NCBI GenBank assembly: GCA_012523095.1
Contig: JAAYJE010000126.1
Location: 37,868-101,867, forward strand
DNA length: 64,000 bases
DNA from: Actinomycetota bacterium
GTDB lineage: Bacteria; Actinomycetota; Thermoleophilia; RBG-16-64-13
Direction: 5' to 3'
Shown here one piece after another: positions 33,593-42,218 of this stretch. Position 1 is the first letter of the stretch, and each line of letters opens with the position of its first letter. Under the pieces are notes generated by a model that ran no database searches, was not told where the DNA came from, and was given only the letters and a program-made list of their open reading frames with translations. The translations under genes were made by a program, and so were the position numbers.

Positions 33593-34051
33593 GGCGCCCC
33601 CTTGATATTCGCCGTCTTCTTCGCCCGCCGTCCGGCTCGTCAGAGGTCTTCGTGCCCGGTCGTCTCGTGCGAGCGCTGTTCTGACCGGTAACGGCGCTCC
33701 GCCCTCCCGAGGGAGGGCGGAGCGGTGAGGTTATTGGTTTTCCGGCTGGTATCCTTTTCCAGACCGGCGACCGGAATCCTTCCACAACGGGCCCCGATCC
33801 TCCGTGGCTGCCGGTGACCCCACTGATGGACTCAACCTGGTGCTTCATGCCCGTCTCCCGCGGTGTCCATGGGGAACTCCTTGTTGAACACGCCTTGCCG
33901 GCGCGCACCAGGTCCGTCATGGTGCCGGGAGCGGCCCGGCCCGCGGCTGCGCAGCGGGCGGCCGCCTGCTGTCGACCGCTTGCGAAACGCACGAGTTCAT
34001 CGGTATCCTGTCCGGAGCCGACCCGCTCCGGATCGGCCGGAGAGGGGTGCC
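33593..34051. other. Divergent region upstream of ilvD and the DUF1846 gene
   Basis: About 460 bp with no gene I trust. On the minus strand, AAGGAG followed by an ATG at 33870 gives a 12-codon frame (MDTAGDGHEAPG), and a CCGG-rich stem (around 33741-33773) precedes the strong hairpin at 33695-33724. Together this looks like a structured 5' leader of ilvD. The peptide is not rich in Ile, Leu or Val, so classic attenuation is not supported, and I could not find the T-box core sequence. Confidence 0.35.
33695..33724. terminator. Strong hairpin in the ilvD leader region
   Basis: CGCTCCGCCCTCCC / GGGAGGGCGGAGCG is a perfect 14-bp inverted repeat with only two bases between the arms. On the plus strand it is followed by a T-rich stretch (GGTTATTGGTTTTCC), on the minus strand it is not. 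It could be a terminator for plus-strand transcription or a leader hairpin of ilvD. Confidence 0.45.
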
Positions 34052-35566
34052 GTGGCTAAGCAGATCGGTTTCGACAACGACAAGTACCTCGAAGAGCAAA
34101 GCCGCGCCATCATCGAGCGGTCGGAGTGCATTGGCGGCAGGCTCTACCTTGAGTTCGGCGGCAAGATCGCATATGATTTTCACGCCGCCCGCGTCCTCCC
34201 AGGCTACGACCCCAACGTCAAGATCCGCCTGCTCCAGAAACTGAGGGACCAGGCCGAGATCATCGTATGCATTTACGCGGGAGCCATCGAACGACGCAAA
34301 GTGCGGGCCGATTTCGGGATCCCCTATGACGTCGACGTTCTCAAGCTTATCGACGACCTGCGCGACTGGGGCCTGTTGGTACGAGGCGTGGTCATCACCC
34401 GCTTCGAAGACCAACCTTCCGCTCGGGTGTTCAAGGCCAGACTGGAACGCCGGAGCGTCGCCGTCTGCGCTCACCGTCTGACCAGCGGATATCCGACCGA
34501 TGTGGACCGTATCGTCAGCGACGAGGGCTATGGCGCCAACGACTACATACGTACCGAGAGGCCCGTGGTCGTGGTGGCGGGCCCGGGGCCGGGCAGCGGC
34601 AAACTGGCCACCTGCCTGTCGCAGGTCTATCACGAGAACCTGCGCGGCAACGCCGCCGGATACGCCAAGTTCGAGACCTTCCCCATCTGGAATCTTCCGC
34701 TGAAGCACCCCGTGAACGTCGCCTATGAAGCAGCTACGGTGGAGCTCAAGGACGTCAACCAGATCGACCCCTTCCACCTGGCCGCCTATGGCGAACAAGC
34801 AATCAGCTACAACCGCGACATCGAGGCGTTCCCACTCCTTGCGCGGATCCTGGAACGGATCGGTGGTGATGTGTCGTACCGCTCCCCGACAGATATGGGC
34901 GTGAACCGCGCGGGCTTCGCAATAACAGACGACGCGGTGGTACGGACGGCTGCGGAACAGGAGGTCATACGCCGCCACTTCCGTTATGCCTGCGAGTACG
35001 CGGTGGGCCTCGTCGAACTCGAGGACGCCAACCGCGCTCAACTCATCATGAGCGGACTCGGCCTGGACGAGGAGCAACGGGTGGTGGTGCGCCCGGCACG
35101 TGAGGCCGCGGCCGAGGGCGAAGTCAAGGGCAAGGGTAACGAGGGTGTCTACTGTGGAGCCGCCATCGCTCTGCCCGACGGCCGCATAGTCACCGGGAAG
35201 AACTCAGCCCTGATGCACGCTGCGTCGGCGGCCGTTCTGAACGCGGTCAAAGAATTGTCGGGCATACCGGACGAGATGCCGCTCCTCACGCGCAGCGTGA
35301 TGGAATCCATCGCCGGGATGAAGAAGAACATCCTGCGCATGAAGTCGGTCAGTCTCGATCTCGACGAGATGCTGATCGCCCTCGGTATCAGTGCCGCCGC
35401 CAACCCGGCCGCCCAACTGGCCCTGGAGCACCTGAAGCAGCTCCAGGGCTGCGAGTTCCATACTACCCATCTACCGACGGCGGGCGACGAGGCCGGCCTC
35501 CGACGCTTGGGCCTGAACGCGACCAGCGACCCGCAGTTCGCCACCACCTCTTTGGTGCTCGGATAG
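34052..35566 (+). CDS. DUF1846 family protein
   Basis: The track ORF extends upstream into non-coding sequence; GTG at 34052 with GAGAGGGG five bases before it gives 504 residues, the usual length of DUF1846 proteins. Recognised by IGFDNDKYLEEQSRAIIERS, CIYAGAIERRKVRADFGIPYD, the nucleotide-binding-like loop GPGPGSGKLATCLSQ and the conserved HMN-type regions of the middle domain. Structures of the family are known but the biochemical role is not. It is convergent with the next gene and separated from ilvD by the region described above. Confidence 0.85.
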   Translation: MAKQIGFDNDKYLEEQSRAIIERSECIGGRLYLEFGGKIAYDFHAARVLPGYDPNVKIRLLQKLRDQAEIIVCIYAGAIERRKVRADFGIPYDVDVLKLIDDLRDWGLLVRGVVITRFEDQPSARVFKARLERRSVAVCAHRLTSGYPTDVDRIVSDEGYGANDYIRTERPVVVVAGPGPGSGKLATCLSQVYHENLRGNAAGYAKFETFPIWNLPLKHPVNVAYEAATVELKDVNQIDPFHLAAYGEQAISYNRDIEAFPLLARILERIGGDVSYRSPTDMGVNRAGFAITDDAVVRTAAEQEVIRRHFRYACEYAVGLVELEDANRAQLIMSGLGLDEEQRVVVRPAREAAAEGEVKGKGNEGVYCGAAIALPDGRIVTGKNSALMHAASAAVLNAVKELSGIPDEMPLLTRSVMESIAGMKKNILRMKSVSLDLDEMLIALGISAAANPAAQLALEHLKQLQGCEFHTTHLPTAGDEAGLRRLGLNATSDPQFATTSLVLG

Positions 35567-35586
35567 AGTCTACGGGCGCAGAATGA

Positions 35587-35610
35587 GCGGGGGTCCCGAA
35601 GGACCCCCGC
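35587..35610. terminator. Bidirectional terminator hairpin
   Basis: GCGGGGGTCC-CGAA-GGACCCCCGC, a 10-bp stem with a CGAA tetraloop, lies between the convergent DUF1846 and binding-protein genes and is likely used by both. Confidence 0.6.
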
Positions 35611-35638
35611 CTGACGCTCCGATGTTCGCAGACGCGTC

Positions 35639-37093
35639 CTAGGCTCCGCCGTATGTCATACCCAACGTTTCGCCCCCAAGAGACAGCGTACCCTCAAGCT
35701 CGGGGAAGCCTCCGTATCCCACGATAACCTGGTCGAAGGGCCACTTGCCCTTGCCCTTCTGCCACTGGCCCCCCATCACCGGGAGCACAAAGACGCTCGG
35801 GTGCGGGCGCTGTTTGTGACCAACCGGCAGGGTGAAGTCCATGGGGTACGCGGCGCTGTCGATCTTCGCCGTGCCGATGGCCTCGATGAGGGACTCCGGG
35901 TCCTCGACGTTGTCGGCCCGGGTGAAGGCGTCCACAGCCCATTCATAAAGTCTGATGGCATTCAGGATACCCTGTCCCTGATTGCCGGTGCGCTCTTCGT
36001 ATTCATCCCAAATCTCCGCACAGGTCTGGCCGGTGAGCGGCGACGTCCAGGGGAAGCTCGGGTCGAAGGCGATCTCCATGATGCAGTTCTCAGCGGCCGG
36101 TCCCATAGAAGCCGGGGCGCTCGGGAACAGGAGCGCGATACCGTTGGACATGAGCGGAGGCTTGAAGCCCTGCTGTACGGCCTGGCTGAAGAAGTTCGCG
36201 AACTCAGGGGTCACACCGGAGCCCATGAGCATCTCGCAGCCTTCTTTCTTGAACGTGGAGATCTGCGCTGTGAAATCCTCGGATCCGGGGGGATACAGGT
36301 CCGGCATGACCCACGTATAGCCCAGCTCGTCGAGCAGCGGCGGGATGCCGTTGTCCATGTCGGCATATTCGATGCCGTTCGCGTTGTTGGGATAGAGCAG
36401 CGCGACCTTCTTGTTGGTGCCTGGGGTGTAGCGCTCGAAAGCGCTGACGGCGGCACGGCCGTTCTCCTGAGTCCCGATGGTAACGGCATAGGTCCACTTG
36501 AAAGGGGTCACGCCGTCATTGCCCCGTCCGAATGTGAAGGCGGTCCAGGGAAGGTTGCAGAAGATGCCCGGGCACCCCAGCGCCTCGCACTGGTCGGCGG
36601 GACCGAGCACCGAATCCGGCCCACCCTCGGCCATGATCAGATTGACTTTGTTGTTCTGGATGAGGTCGCCGGTCACGGTCGCAGCACGGTTGGAGTCCGA
36701 CTGGCTGTCGTACTCGATCCACTCCAGCGCACGTTCCTTGTTGTCTTTGGTGACGATCTTCCCGCCGGTGACCTCTTTCACCTTCTCGGTCAGATACTTG
36801 GTCGGCGCACCGAACTCGGCCAACGGTCCGGTCATGGGCATGACGACACCCACCTTGAGCGGTGAGCCCTGCTCCGGGCCGGCGGCGGCCGTAGTCGTGG
36901 TCTCTCCCGCCGCGGTGGTGGTGGTCTCTCCCGCCGCGGTGGTGGTGGTCTCTCCCGCCGCGGTGGTGGTGGTCTCTTTTTCGTCGCCACAAGCCGCCAG
37001 CAGGCCGCCAAGTCCTCCAGCCATGCCTACCGCAGCGCCGGCCACGCCGGCCATCTTCAGGAATTCACGGCGGCTTACTTCCTTACTCTCCAT
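35639..37093 (-). CDS. Tat-exported Liv-type solute-binding lipoprotein with repeated tether
   Basis: A 484-residue protein with a twin-arginine signal (SRREFLKMAG) and lipobox LLAAC, like the protein at 24243. The tether contains three exact 8-residue repeats of the AAGETTTT type, encoded by a 24-bp tandem repeat, so its length can change by slippage. The binding fold follows (LKVGVVMPMTGPLAEFG, YDSQSDSNRAATV). It is divergent from the CocE-like hydrolase, with a TetR-type operator and a good promoter in the spacer. With only one Liv permease set in the window, it may share LivMHFG or use a distant one. Confidence 0.9.
   Translation of the reverse strand: MESKEVSRREFLKMAGVAGAAVGMAGGLGGLLAACGDEKETTTTAAGETTTTAAGETTTTAAGETTTTAAAGPEQGSPLKVGVVMPMTGPLAEFGAPTKYLTEKVKEVTGGKIVTKDNKERALEWIEYDSQSDSNRAATVTGDLIQNNKVNLIMAEGGPDSVLGPADQCEALGCPGIFCNLPWTAFTFGRGNDGVTPFKWTYAVTIGTQENGRAAVSAFERYTPGTNKKVALLYPNNANGIEYADMDNGIPPLLDELGYTWVMPDLYPPGSEDFTAQISTFKKEGCEMLMGSGVTPEFANFFSQAVQQGFKPPLMSNGIALLFPSAPASMGPAAENCIMEIAFDPSFPWTSPLTGQTCAEIWDEYEERTGNQGQGILNAIRLYEWAVDAFTRADNVEDPESLIEAIGTAKIDSAAYPMDFTLPVGHKQRPHPSVFVLPVMGGQWQKGKGKWPFDQVIVGYGGFPELEGTLSLGGETLGMTYGGA
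36901..36972 (-). repeat. Three exact tandem copies of a 24-bp repeat in the lipoprotein tether
   Basis: TCTCTCCCGCCGCGGTGGTGGTGG occurs at 36901-36924, 36925-36948 and 36949-36972 without a mismatch. It encodes the Thr-rich tether of the binding lipoprotein in frame, so copy-number change would alter linker length only. Confidence 0.85.
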
Positions 37094-37174
37094 ATCCTTC
37101 GCTCCTTGTCGCCATGTACGGAGACCGCGAGCACGGCCCGTCCCCCTCCCAGAAGGCCCGCGCCACGTACCAGT

Positions 37175-37219
37175 AACATACGGGAGTCGGTCACCAACGT
37201 CAAGCTGAGCGCCCGCTCA
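37175..37219 (-). promoter_or_regulatory. Promoter and TetR-type operator of the repeat-tether binding protein
   Basis: On the minus strand TTGACG (37203-37198), 17 bases, TATGTT (37180-37175). Two bases upstream of the -35 lies TGAGC-GCCC-GCTCA (37206-37219), the cleanest copy of the palindrome found at the tetR genes. The site is in the shared spacer with the divergent hydrolase and could control both. Confidence 0.55.
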
Positions 37220-37361
37220 ATAGGTGCTTCATCCACCTTGTGGAACAGTGCCGGCCCTCTTGTAGCGTCGCGTCCGGTCGCCCTGGACCTCTCCGGCGTT
37301 GGACCTTATAGTGATGATCAGCAGGCCCGCACAGCGGTCGAAACACTCAAGGAGGCAGACC

Positions 37362-39104
37362 TTGTATTCCAAGACACTCGATCCCGAGATCATGCGCACG
37401 ATGTTGCCCGAGGGCTTTCCGGCCGATAAGCTGAGCAAACCTCTCTACGGCATGACGGTGGAACGCGACGTTATGATCCCCATGCGTGACGGCACCCTCA
37501 TCGCCGCCAATATCTACAAGCCCGACGCCCCGGGTAAGTATCCCGCCATCCATGCGGCCGACTCTTACCAGAAGGACCTCGACCACCTGCCGAGCCTGCC
37601 CATCTTCCACATGCGGGAGACCAATGACATCGGCTATTTCGTAAGCCGCGGCTACGTCTTCGTCCACACCGACTCCCGCGGCACCGGCCATTCGCCCACC
37701 GGCCAGTGGGACCTCTTCGGCCTGGAGATGCAGAACGACCTCTACGACATGACCGAATGGATCGCAGCGCAGGAATGGTGCACAGGAAAAGTAGGTATGT
37801 TGGGTGAATCCCTTCTGGCCTTCAGCCAGTGGTTCTGCGCCGTCCAGCAACCACCCCATCTGGCCTGCATCCTGCCCTGGGACGCCGGCGCCGACATGTA
37901 CCGCGACCTGACTTGGCACGGCGGACTGATGGCGGTCGGTTTTCCCACCATGTGGCACATGTGGGAGATCCGAGGCCACTACCGTCTCGGGATCCCTGAA
38001 CGCTTCGGGACTCCCGCGCCCAATCCCGAGATGGGCAAATGGGATCTGGTCTGGAATGTAGTGAACCACCCTACCTGCGATGACTTCTGGAAACTGCGCA
38101 GTCCCGACTTCTCCAAGATCCAGTGCCCGGTCTTCGTGGTGGGCGCGCTGCACAAGGTGGGCCTGCACCTGCGTGGCGTAGTGCGCGGCTACGAGGAGGT
38201 CCGGACTCCCAAGAAGATGATGCTTATCCACGGACTCATCGACGGTGACGAGATGGCCATCTACAACTCACCGGAGATGCGCCTCCTAATGCTCAGATGG
38301 TATGACCATTGGCTGAAGGGCAACGATACCGGGTTCATGGACGAGCCCCCCGTGTCGGTCTTCGCGCGTGGCGAAGATGAGTACCGCCTGGTCGACGACT
38401 GGCCCGTACCAGGCACGGAGTACCGCAAACTCTACTTCCACGCTGGGCCCAGCGGCGCCGTGGACTCCTTGAACGACGGCCTCCTCTCCTGGGAGCCGCC
38501 GACTGAGACGGATAGTTCTTTCAGCTACTCCTACCCCGATCCCGACTGGACGCATTTTTCCGGCGGAGGCTCAGCCGTCCAGGACAACGGCATCATCTAC
38601 GGGCAGAAGCGCATCCCCACCTTCACGTCCGCTCCTTTGGAGGAGGACCTCCAGGTCATGGGCAACATCGTGCTGGTGCTCTACGCCTCGTCCGACCAAC
38701 AGAACACCGACTTCTGCGTACGCCTCGTAGACCAGGCTCCGGACACTGAGCAGACGCCGGGGATGCCGCCGCAAGGCATTATCCTCACCCGCGGCTGGCT
38801 GAAGGCTTCGCACGCCTGTACCAAGAGCGAGGAGCTTTCCAAGCCCGACCGGCCCTACTACCTGCATGACGATCCCCGGCCCATCGAGCCGGACAAGATA
38901 TACAGGTATGAGATCGAGATCTGGCCCACCAGCAACGTCTTCAAAAAAGGCCACCGTATCCGGCTGGACGTGGCCTGCCACGACTCGCCGGCCCTCGACT
39001 TCGGCGGCCATTACTACGGCATCAAGGTGGGCTCCGATACCTACTACCACGACAAGGACCATCCGTCGCACATCATCTTGCCGGTGGCACCGCGACAAAA
39101 ATGA
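37362..39104 (+). CDS. CocE/NonD-family hydrolase
   Basis: The start is the TTG at 37362, six bases after a perfect AAGGAGG, giving 580 residues. The N-terminal half is an alpha/beta hydrolase: VMIPMRDGTLIAANIYKP, HTDSRGTGHSPTG, the nucleophile elbow GESLLAFSQW, and DG/His later (HGLIDGDEMAIY). The C-terminal half is the jelly-roll domain of X-Pro dipeptidyl-peptidase/cocaine esterase proteins (GHRIRLDVACHDSPALDFGG). It would cleave an ester or amide bond. No signal peptide is seen, so it acts in the cytoplasm. A -10-like TATAGT lies about 60 bases upstream. Confidence 0.88.
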   Translation: MYSKTLDPEIMRTMLPEGFPADKLSKPLYGMTVERDVMIPMRDGTLIAANIYKPDAPGKYPAIHAADSYQKDLDHLPSLPIFHMRETNDIGYFVSRGYVFVHTDSRGTGHSPTGQWDLFGLEMQNDLYDMTEWIAAQEWCTGKVGMLGESLLAFSQWFCAVQQPPHLACILPWDAGADMYRDLTWHGGLMAVGFPTMWHMWEIRGHYRLGIPERFGTPAPNPEMGKWDLVWNVVNHPTCDDFWKLRSPDFSKIQCPVFVVGALHKVGLHLRGVVRGYEEVRTPKKMMLIHGLIDGDEMAIYNSPEMRLLMLRWYDHWLKGNDTGFMDEPPVSVFARGEDEYRLVDDWPVPGTEYRKLYFHAGPSGAVDSLNDGLLSWEPPTETDSSFSYSYPDPDWTHFSGGGSAVQDNGIIYGQKRIPTFTSAPLEEDLQVMGNIVLVLYASSDQQNTDFCVRLVDQAPDTEQTPGMPPQGIILTRGWLKASHACTKSEELSKPDRPYYLHDDPRPIEPDKIYRYEIEIWPTSNVFKKGHRIRLDVACHDSPALDFGGHYYGIKVGSDTYYHDKDHPSHIILPVAPRQK

Positions 39105-39188
39105 GGATCGTCTCTAGCGAGAGGGCATCCACCTCGCGGCCCAGGTCGCGGCGACACCGACAGCGTAACGCTTCAGGGAGGATCTTCG

Positions 39189-39443
39189 ATGGAAGGATTG
39201 CAACACACGGCGCGCCTGCGTGTACGGGCGGAGAACTTCTGGTGCGAAGGAGACATGGTGGTGCCGAGACCGGGCGCATACAAGGGCCGCGTTCACGACA
39301 TCCTTAACGGCAACGAACAGTTCATCGCCCTGACCGGCGTGGTGCTGCACAACGATACCTACGGAGAAGACGACGATCCCGTGACCCACGATGTCCTCAT
39401 CATGCGCAAGGGCGCGATAGAGTTCGTCGTCCCTCTGGATTGA
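39189..39443 (+). CDS. Small conserved-looking protein (84 residues)
   Basis: The ATG is preceded by AGGGAGG at a suitable distance. The protein starts MEGLQHTARLRVRAENFWCEG and has a beta-rich pattern with YKGRVHDILNGNEQFIALTGV and IMRKGAIEFVVPLD. It resembles small beta-barrel proteins of the DUF6812 kind that bind nucleotide or act in signalling, but I am unsure. It follows the hydrolase by 84 bp on the same strand and is probably co-transcribed. Confidence 0.6.
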   Translation: MEGLQHTARLRVRAENFWCEGDMVVPRPGAYKGRVHDILNGNEQFIALTGVVLHNDTYGEDDDPVTHDVLIMRKGAIEFVVPLD

Positions 39444-39456
39444 GGGTCTCTCTCAG

Positions 39457-39490
39457 TCGAGGGTCTCCCGAGGCGGAGGGAGGCCCTCGA
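39457..39490. terminator. Bidirectional terminator hairpin
   Basis: TCGAGGGTCTCCC / GGGAGGCCCTCGA (one wobble pair) with an 8-base loop, between the convergent 84-residue protein gene and the OYE gene. Confidence 0.55.
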
Positions 39491-39495
39491 AGCTC

Positions 39496-41598
39496 CTAGA
39501 TCGCGCGCCCTACCCTCGCTCCGTCCTCGACGGCGTCGACGATATAGCCCGGCTCGCGAGCGTCGCCGAGCACGTACACCTCGCTCGCGGCATCCTCGAA
39601 CCTCTCGAGCAACCCGGCGTCGGCAAGCATCGGAAGGGCGGTCAAGACCTTGTCGGCCCGAAGGGTCCGTTTCTTACCCTCCTTGGTGGTGACGACCAGG
39701 CCCTCCTTCGTCACCGCCTCGTACTCGACTTCTGTGACGATCTGCACTCCGTTCTCTTGCAACCACAGAAGAAGCCACGGCTTGACCAGTGTCTCCACCA
39801 GCCCATCACCGATCTGGTCCTCAGTGCAGCTATCAACGATGGTGACCCTCCTGCCCCGCTTGACAAGGAACTCCGCCGTCTGGCATCCGTGGAGTCTGCC
39901 GCCGATGATCACGACGCGTTTGCCGAGCATGAAGGGCAGCACGAACCTGCTTCCCCACCGCAGGACCCCGGGCCCAACGAGAAGCAGCAGCGACTTGAGC
40001 ATATGGTGCAACTTCTCACTGGTCATGACCTTGCGCCCATCTATGCCCGGGATATCCGGGATGTAATGCCCGGCCCCGGCGGCGAGCAGCAGGACGTCGG
40101 GCTTGATCTGTCTGACCAGCTCGGGGGTGACCGCATGTCTAACGTTGAGCTTGACGTTGAGCTTCCTGAGCTGCGTCTTGTAGTAACGGGCCAGAGCCGG
40201 CAGATCTTCCTTCTCCGAACCTTTGACGACCGTTGCGACGAGTGTGGATCCGCCCAGTCGTCCCATGGACGTGTACAAAGAGACATCATGGCCTCTGAGG
40301 GCCGATACGCGCGCCGCTTCTAGGGCGGCGGGGCCGCCCCCCACGACCATCACCTTCTTCTTCGTCGCGGCCGGCGTGATCTCATACTCCTTCTCCCTGC
40401 CCAAGGCTGGGTTGATGCGGCAGCGAGGAGCCTCGCCGCGCTCGACGTTGTGGTAGCAGGTCATGCAGGCAGTGCAAGGAGCGATATCTTCTTCCCGGCC
40501 CTCAGCCAGCTTCTTCGGCAGCTCATGGTCCGCCATGAGACGCCGGTTGATGCTGATGAAATCGGCCTGCCCCTTCCGCAGGATCTTCTCACCCAGCGCC
40601 GGATCGAGCCTCCCCACGGCGACGACGGGGATGGACACCACTTTCTTGATCTCGGCGGCCGACGGCACCCACGCGGCCCGGCCGTGACGACTCACATCGA
40701 TGATCTTAGGCAACCCCTCCGGCGGGGTCGGATACGCGACCATGTCGGGGAAGTGCGTGCTGTCTCGCTTAGTAGCGTCGCTGGGATTGGTGTAGAACTC
40801 CACTCTGGGATGCAGAGCATCGGCGCCGGCCTGTTCCACTATCTTGGCGAAAGCCTTGCTCTCTTCGAGAGTGATGCCGTCCCTCAGTCCGTACTCCATG
40901 CTGTTGAGGATGACAATGACCGGGAAGCCACTGCCGCAGGCCTCCTTGATGCCCTGCATGATCTCCAGCAGGAACCTGGCCCGATTCTCCAGACTGTCGC
41001 AGCCGTATTCGTCGTGTCGCTTGTTCCAGGCACGCGAGAGGAAGGAGTTGATCAAGTGGTTGCAGCCGGCGTTCAGCTCTATGCCGTCGAAGCCGGCCTT
41101 CTGAGCATTCACCGTCGCAAATACGAACCGCTCGGTCACCCTATGGATATCGTCGATGCTCATCGCCCTGGGTAGGAAGAAATCGGACCTAGGGAGTTCT
41201 TCACGCGTCAGGGCGGTGGCTGCTATGCCCTGAAGGCCCGAAAGCGGCGTCGGGTGCATCGGCCCTAAGTGAAGTTCCTGGATGAAGGCCGGGCAGTCGT
41301 GTTTGTGGATGGCGTCCGCCAGCCTCTGCAGACTGGGGATGTACTCCTCCCCATCCAGGCGATAGCCGTGGTTCGGCACCGTTCCTATGGGGTAGTCGAT
41401 CTCACCCGAGCCCACCGTCACCAAGCCCACACCCCCGGCCGCCAACATCTCGTAGTAGTCGATGATAGGCTGCTGGACCAAGCCTCTGTCGTAGGGGTAG
41501 AAGCCAGGATTGGCGCCCGTCTTGATGAGGCGGCTTCTGGTTCTGACCGGTCCTATGAAACCAGGCTCCAGTAACTTCCGGTACTTTGGACTGTTCAT
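39496..41598 (-). CDS. OYE-family FMN/[4Fe-4S]/FAD enoate reductase, paralogue 2 of 4
   Basis: The track start is 23 residues too early; paralogues begin at the segment KYRKLLEPGFIGPVRTRSRL, so the ATG at 41598 (MNSPKYRKLL, with AGGGGG just upstream) is chosen, giving 700 residues. It has the FMN barrel, cluster Cys in CTACMTC...CRIN, then VMVVGGGPAA and a second nucleotide fold RVVIIGGRLHG. The motif that is HGAHGYL in standard enoate reductases reads NAGCNHLINSFLS. It stands alone, between a terminator and a divergent ACT-domain gene. Expected role: NAD(P)H-dependent reduction of a conjugated C=C bond. Confidence 0.88.
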   Translation of the reverse strand: MNSPKYRKLLEPGFIGPVRTRSRLIKTGANPGFYPYDRGLVQQPIIDYYEMLAAGGVGLVTVGSGEIDYPIGTVPNHGYRLDGEEYIPSLQRLADAIHKHDCPAFIQELHLGPMHPTPLSGLQGIAATALTREELPRSDFFLPRAMSIDDIHRVTERFVFATVNAQKAGFDGIELNAGCNHLINSFLSRAWNKRHDEYGCDSLENRARFLLEIMQGIKEACGSGFPVIVILNSMEYGLRDGITLEESKAFAKIVEQAGADALHPRVEFYTNPSDATKRDSTHFPDMVAYPTPPEGLPKIIDVSRHGRAAWVPSAAEIKKVVSIPVVAVGRLDPALGEKILRKGQADFISINRRLMADHELPKKLAEGREEDIAPCTACMTCYHNVERGEAPRCRINPALGREKEYEITPAATKKKVMVVGGGPAALEAARVSALRGHDVSLYTSMGRLGGSTLVATVVKGSEKEDLPALARYYKTQLRKLNVKLNVRHAVTPELVRQIKPDVLLLAAGAGHYIPDIPGIDGRKVMTSEKLHHMLKSLLLLVGPGVLRWGSRFVLPFMLGKRVVIIGGRLHGCQTAEFLVKRGRRVTIVDSCTEDQIGDGLVETLVKPWLLLWLQENGVQIVTEVEYEAVTKEGLVVTTKEGKKRTLRADKVLTALPMLADAGLLERFEDAASEVYVLGDAREPGYIVDAVEDGARVGRAI

Positions 41599-41755
41599 AT
41601 CCCCCTGCTTGATTGGTATTACCATTGGTCCCTTGAGCTTAGCAGAATTGACGGCGGCGTGATACACGCCGCGAATATCCGTAGCGACTACACGGCCTGC
41701 GAAGTGGGTAGATCATGGATTATGAGTCGTGTTCACGCCCAAGGAAGGAGTGACG

Positions 41756-42178
41756 ATGGACTTGATCGTCGGAAGGGAAGACGTCTGGGCGGCGAGTGTC
41801 GATGACAAACCCGGGGCACTGGCGGCCAAGCTGGCGGCGCTCATCGACGCCGGGGCCGACCTGGATTTCATCATCGTCCGCCGGGCCCCTGACAAGCCTG
41901 GGACGGGAGTGGTGTTCGTGACTCCACTCCGCGGCGACCGCGAAGTGAGGGCCGCAGCGGCGGTGGGTTTCGCGGTCACCTCCACTCTTCGCTCGGTCCG
42001 CGTCGAAGGGCCTAACGAACCGGGTGTCACAGCCGAGTTGACGAAAGCGGCGGGCGACGCCGGTATCAATCTGAGGGGCTTTTCGGCGGCCGTTATCGGC
42101 GCCAGATTCGTGGCCCACTTCGGAGTGGATACGGCGGAGGATGAAGCGGCGCTCGTCGAGCTGCTCTCCAATATATAG
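41756..42178 (+). CDS. Tandem ACT-domain protein
   Basis: Starts at the ATG at 41756 with AAGGAAGGAG upstream; 140 residues forming two ACT modules (VDDKPGALAAKLAALIDAGAD and EGPNEPGVTAELTKAAGDAGIN). Stand-alone ACT proteins bind amino acids or related small molecules and regulate enzymes or transport. It is divergent from the OYE paralogue 2 gene and convergent with paralogue 3. Confidence 0.8.
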   Translation: MDLIVGREDVWAASVDDKPGALAAKLAALIDAGADLDFIIVRRAPDKPGTGVVFVTPLRGDREVRAAAAVGFAVTSTLRSVRVEGPNEPGVTAELTKAAGDAGINLRGFSAAVIGARFVAHFGVDTAEDEAALVELLSNI

Positions 42179-42182
42179 GAAG

Positions 42183-42218
42183 CCCGAGGGGGTGCCGACT
42201 CCCGAGGGGGTGCCGACT
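42183..42218. repeat. Perfect 18-bp tandem duplication
   Basis: CCCGAGGGGGTGCCGACT occurs twice without a gap, between the stop of the ACT gene and the stop of OYE paralogue 3. The second copy runs up to the last stop codon, so the duplication could act as a GC-rich terminator segment or is simply a recent slippage product. Confidence 0.8.

Noticed and set aside
33725-33900. T-box riboswitch in front of ilvD
   Set aside because: The conserved AGGGTGGNACCGCG core is not present; only a weak resemblance around TGGACACCGCGGG.
33863-34051. N-terminal extension of the DUF1846 ORF
   Set aside because: The extension is Arg/Pro-rich, lacks homology, and GTG 34052 has a proper ribosome site.
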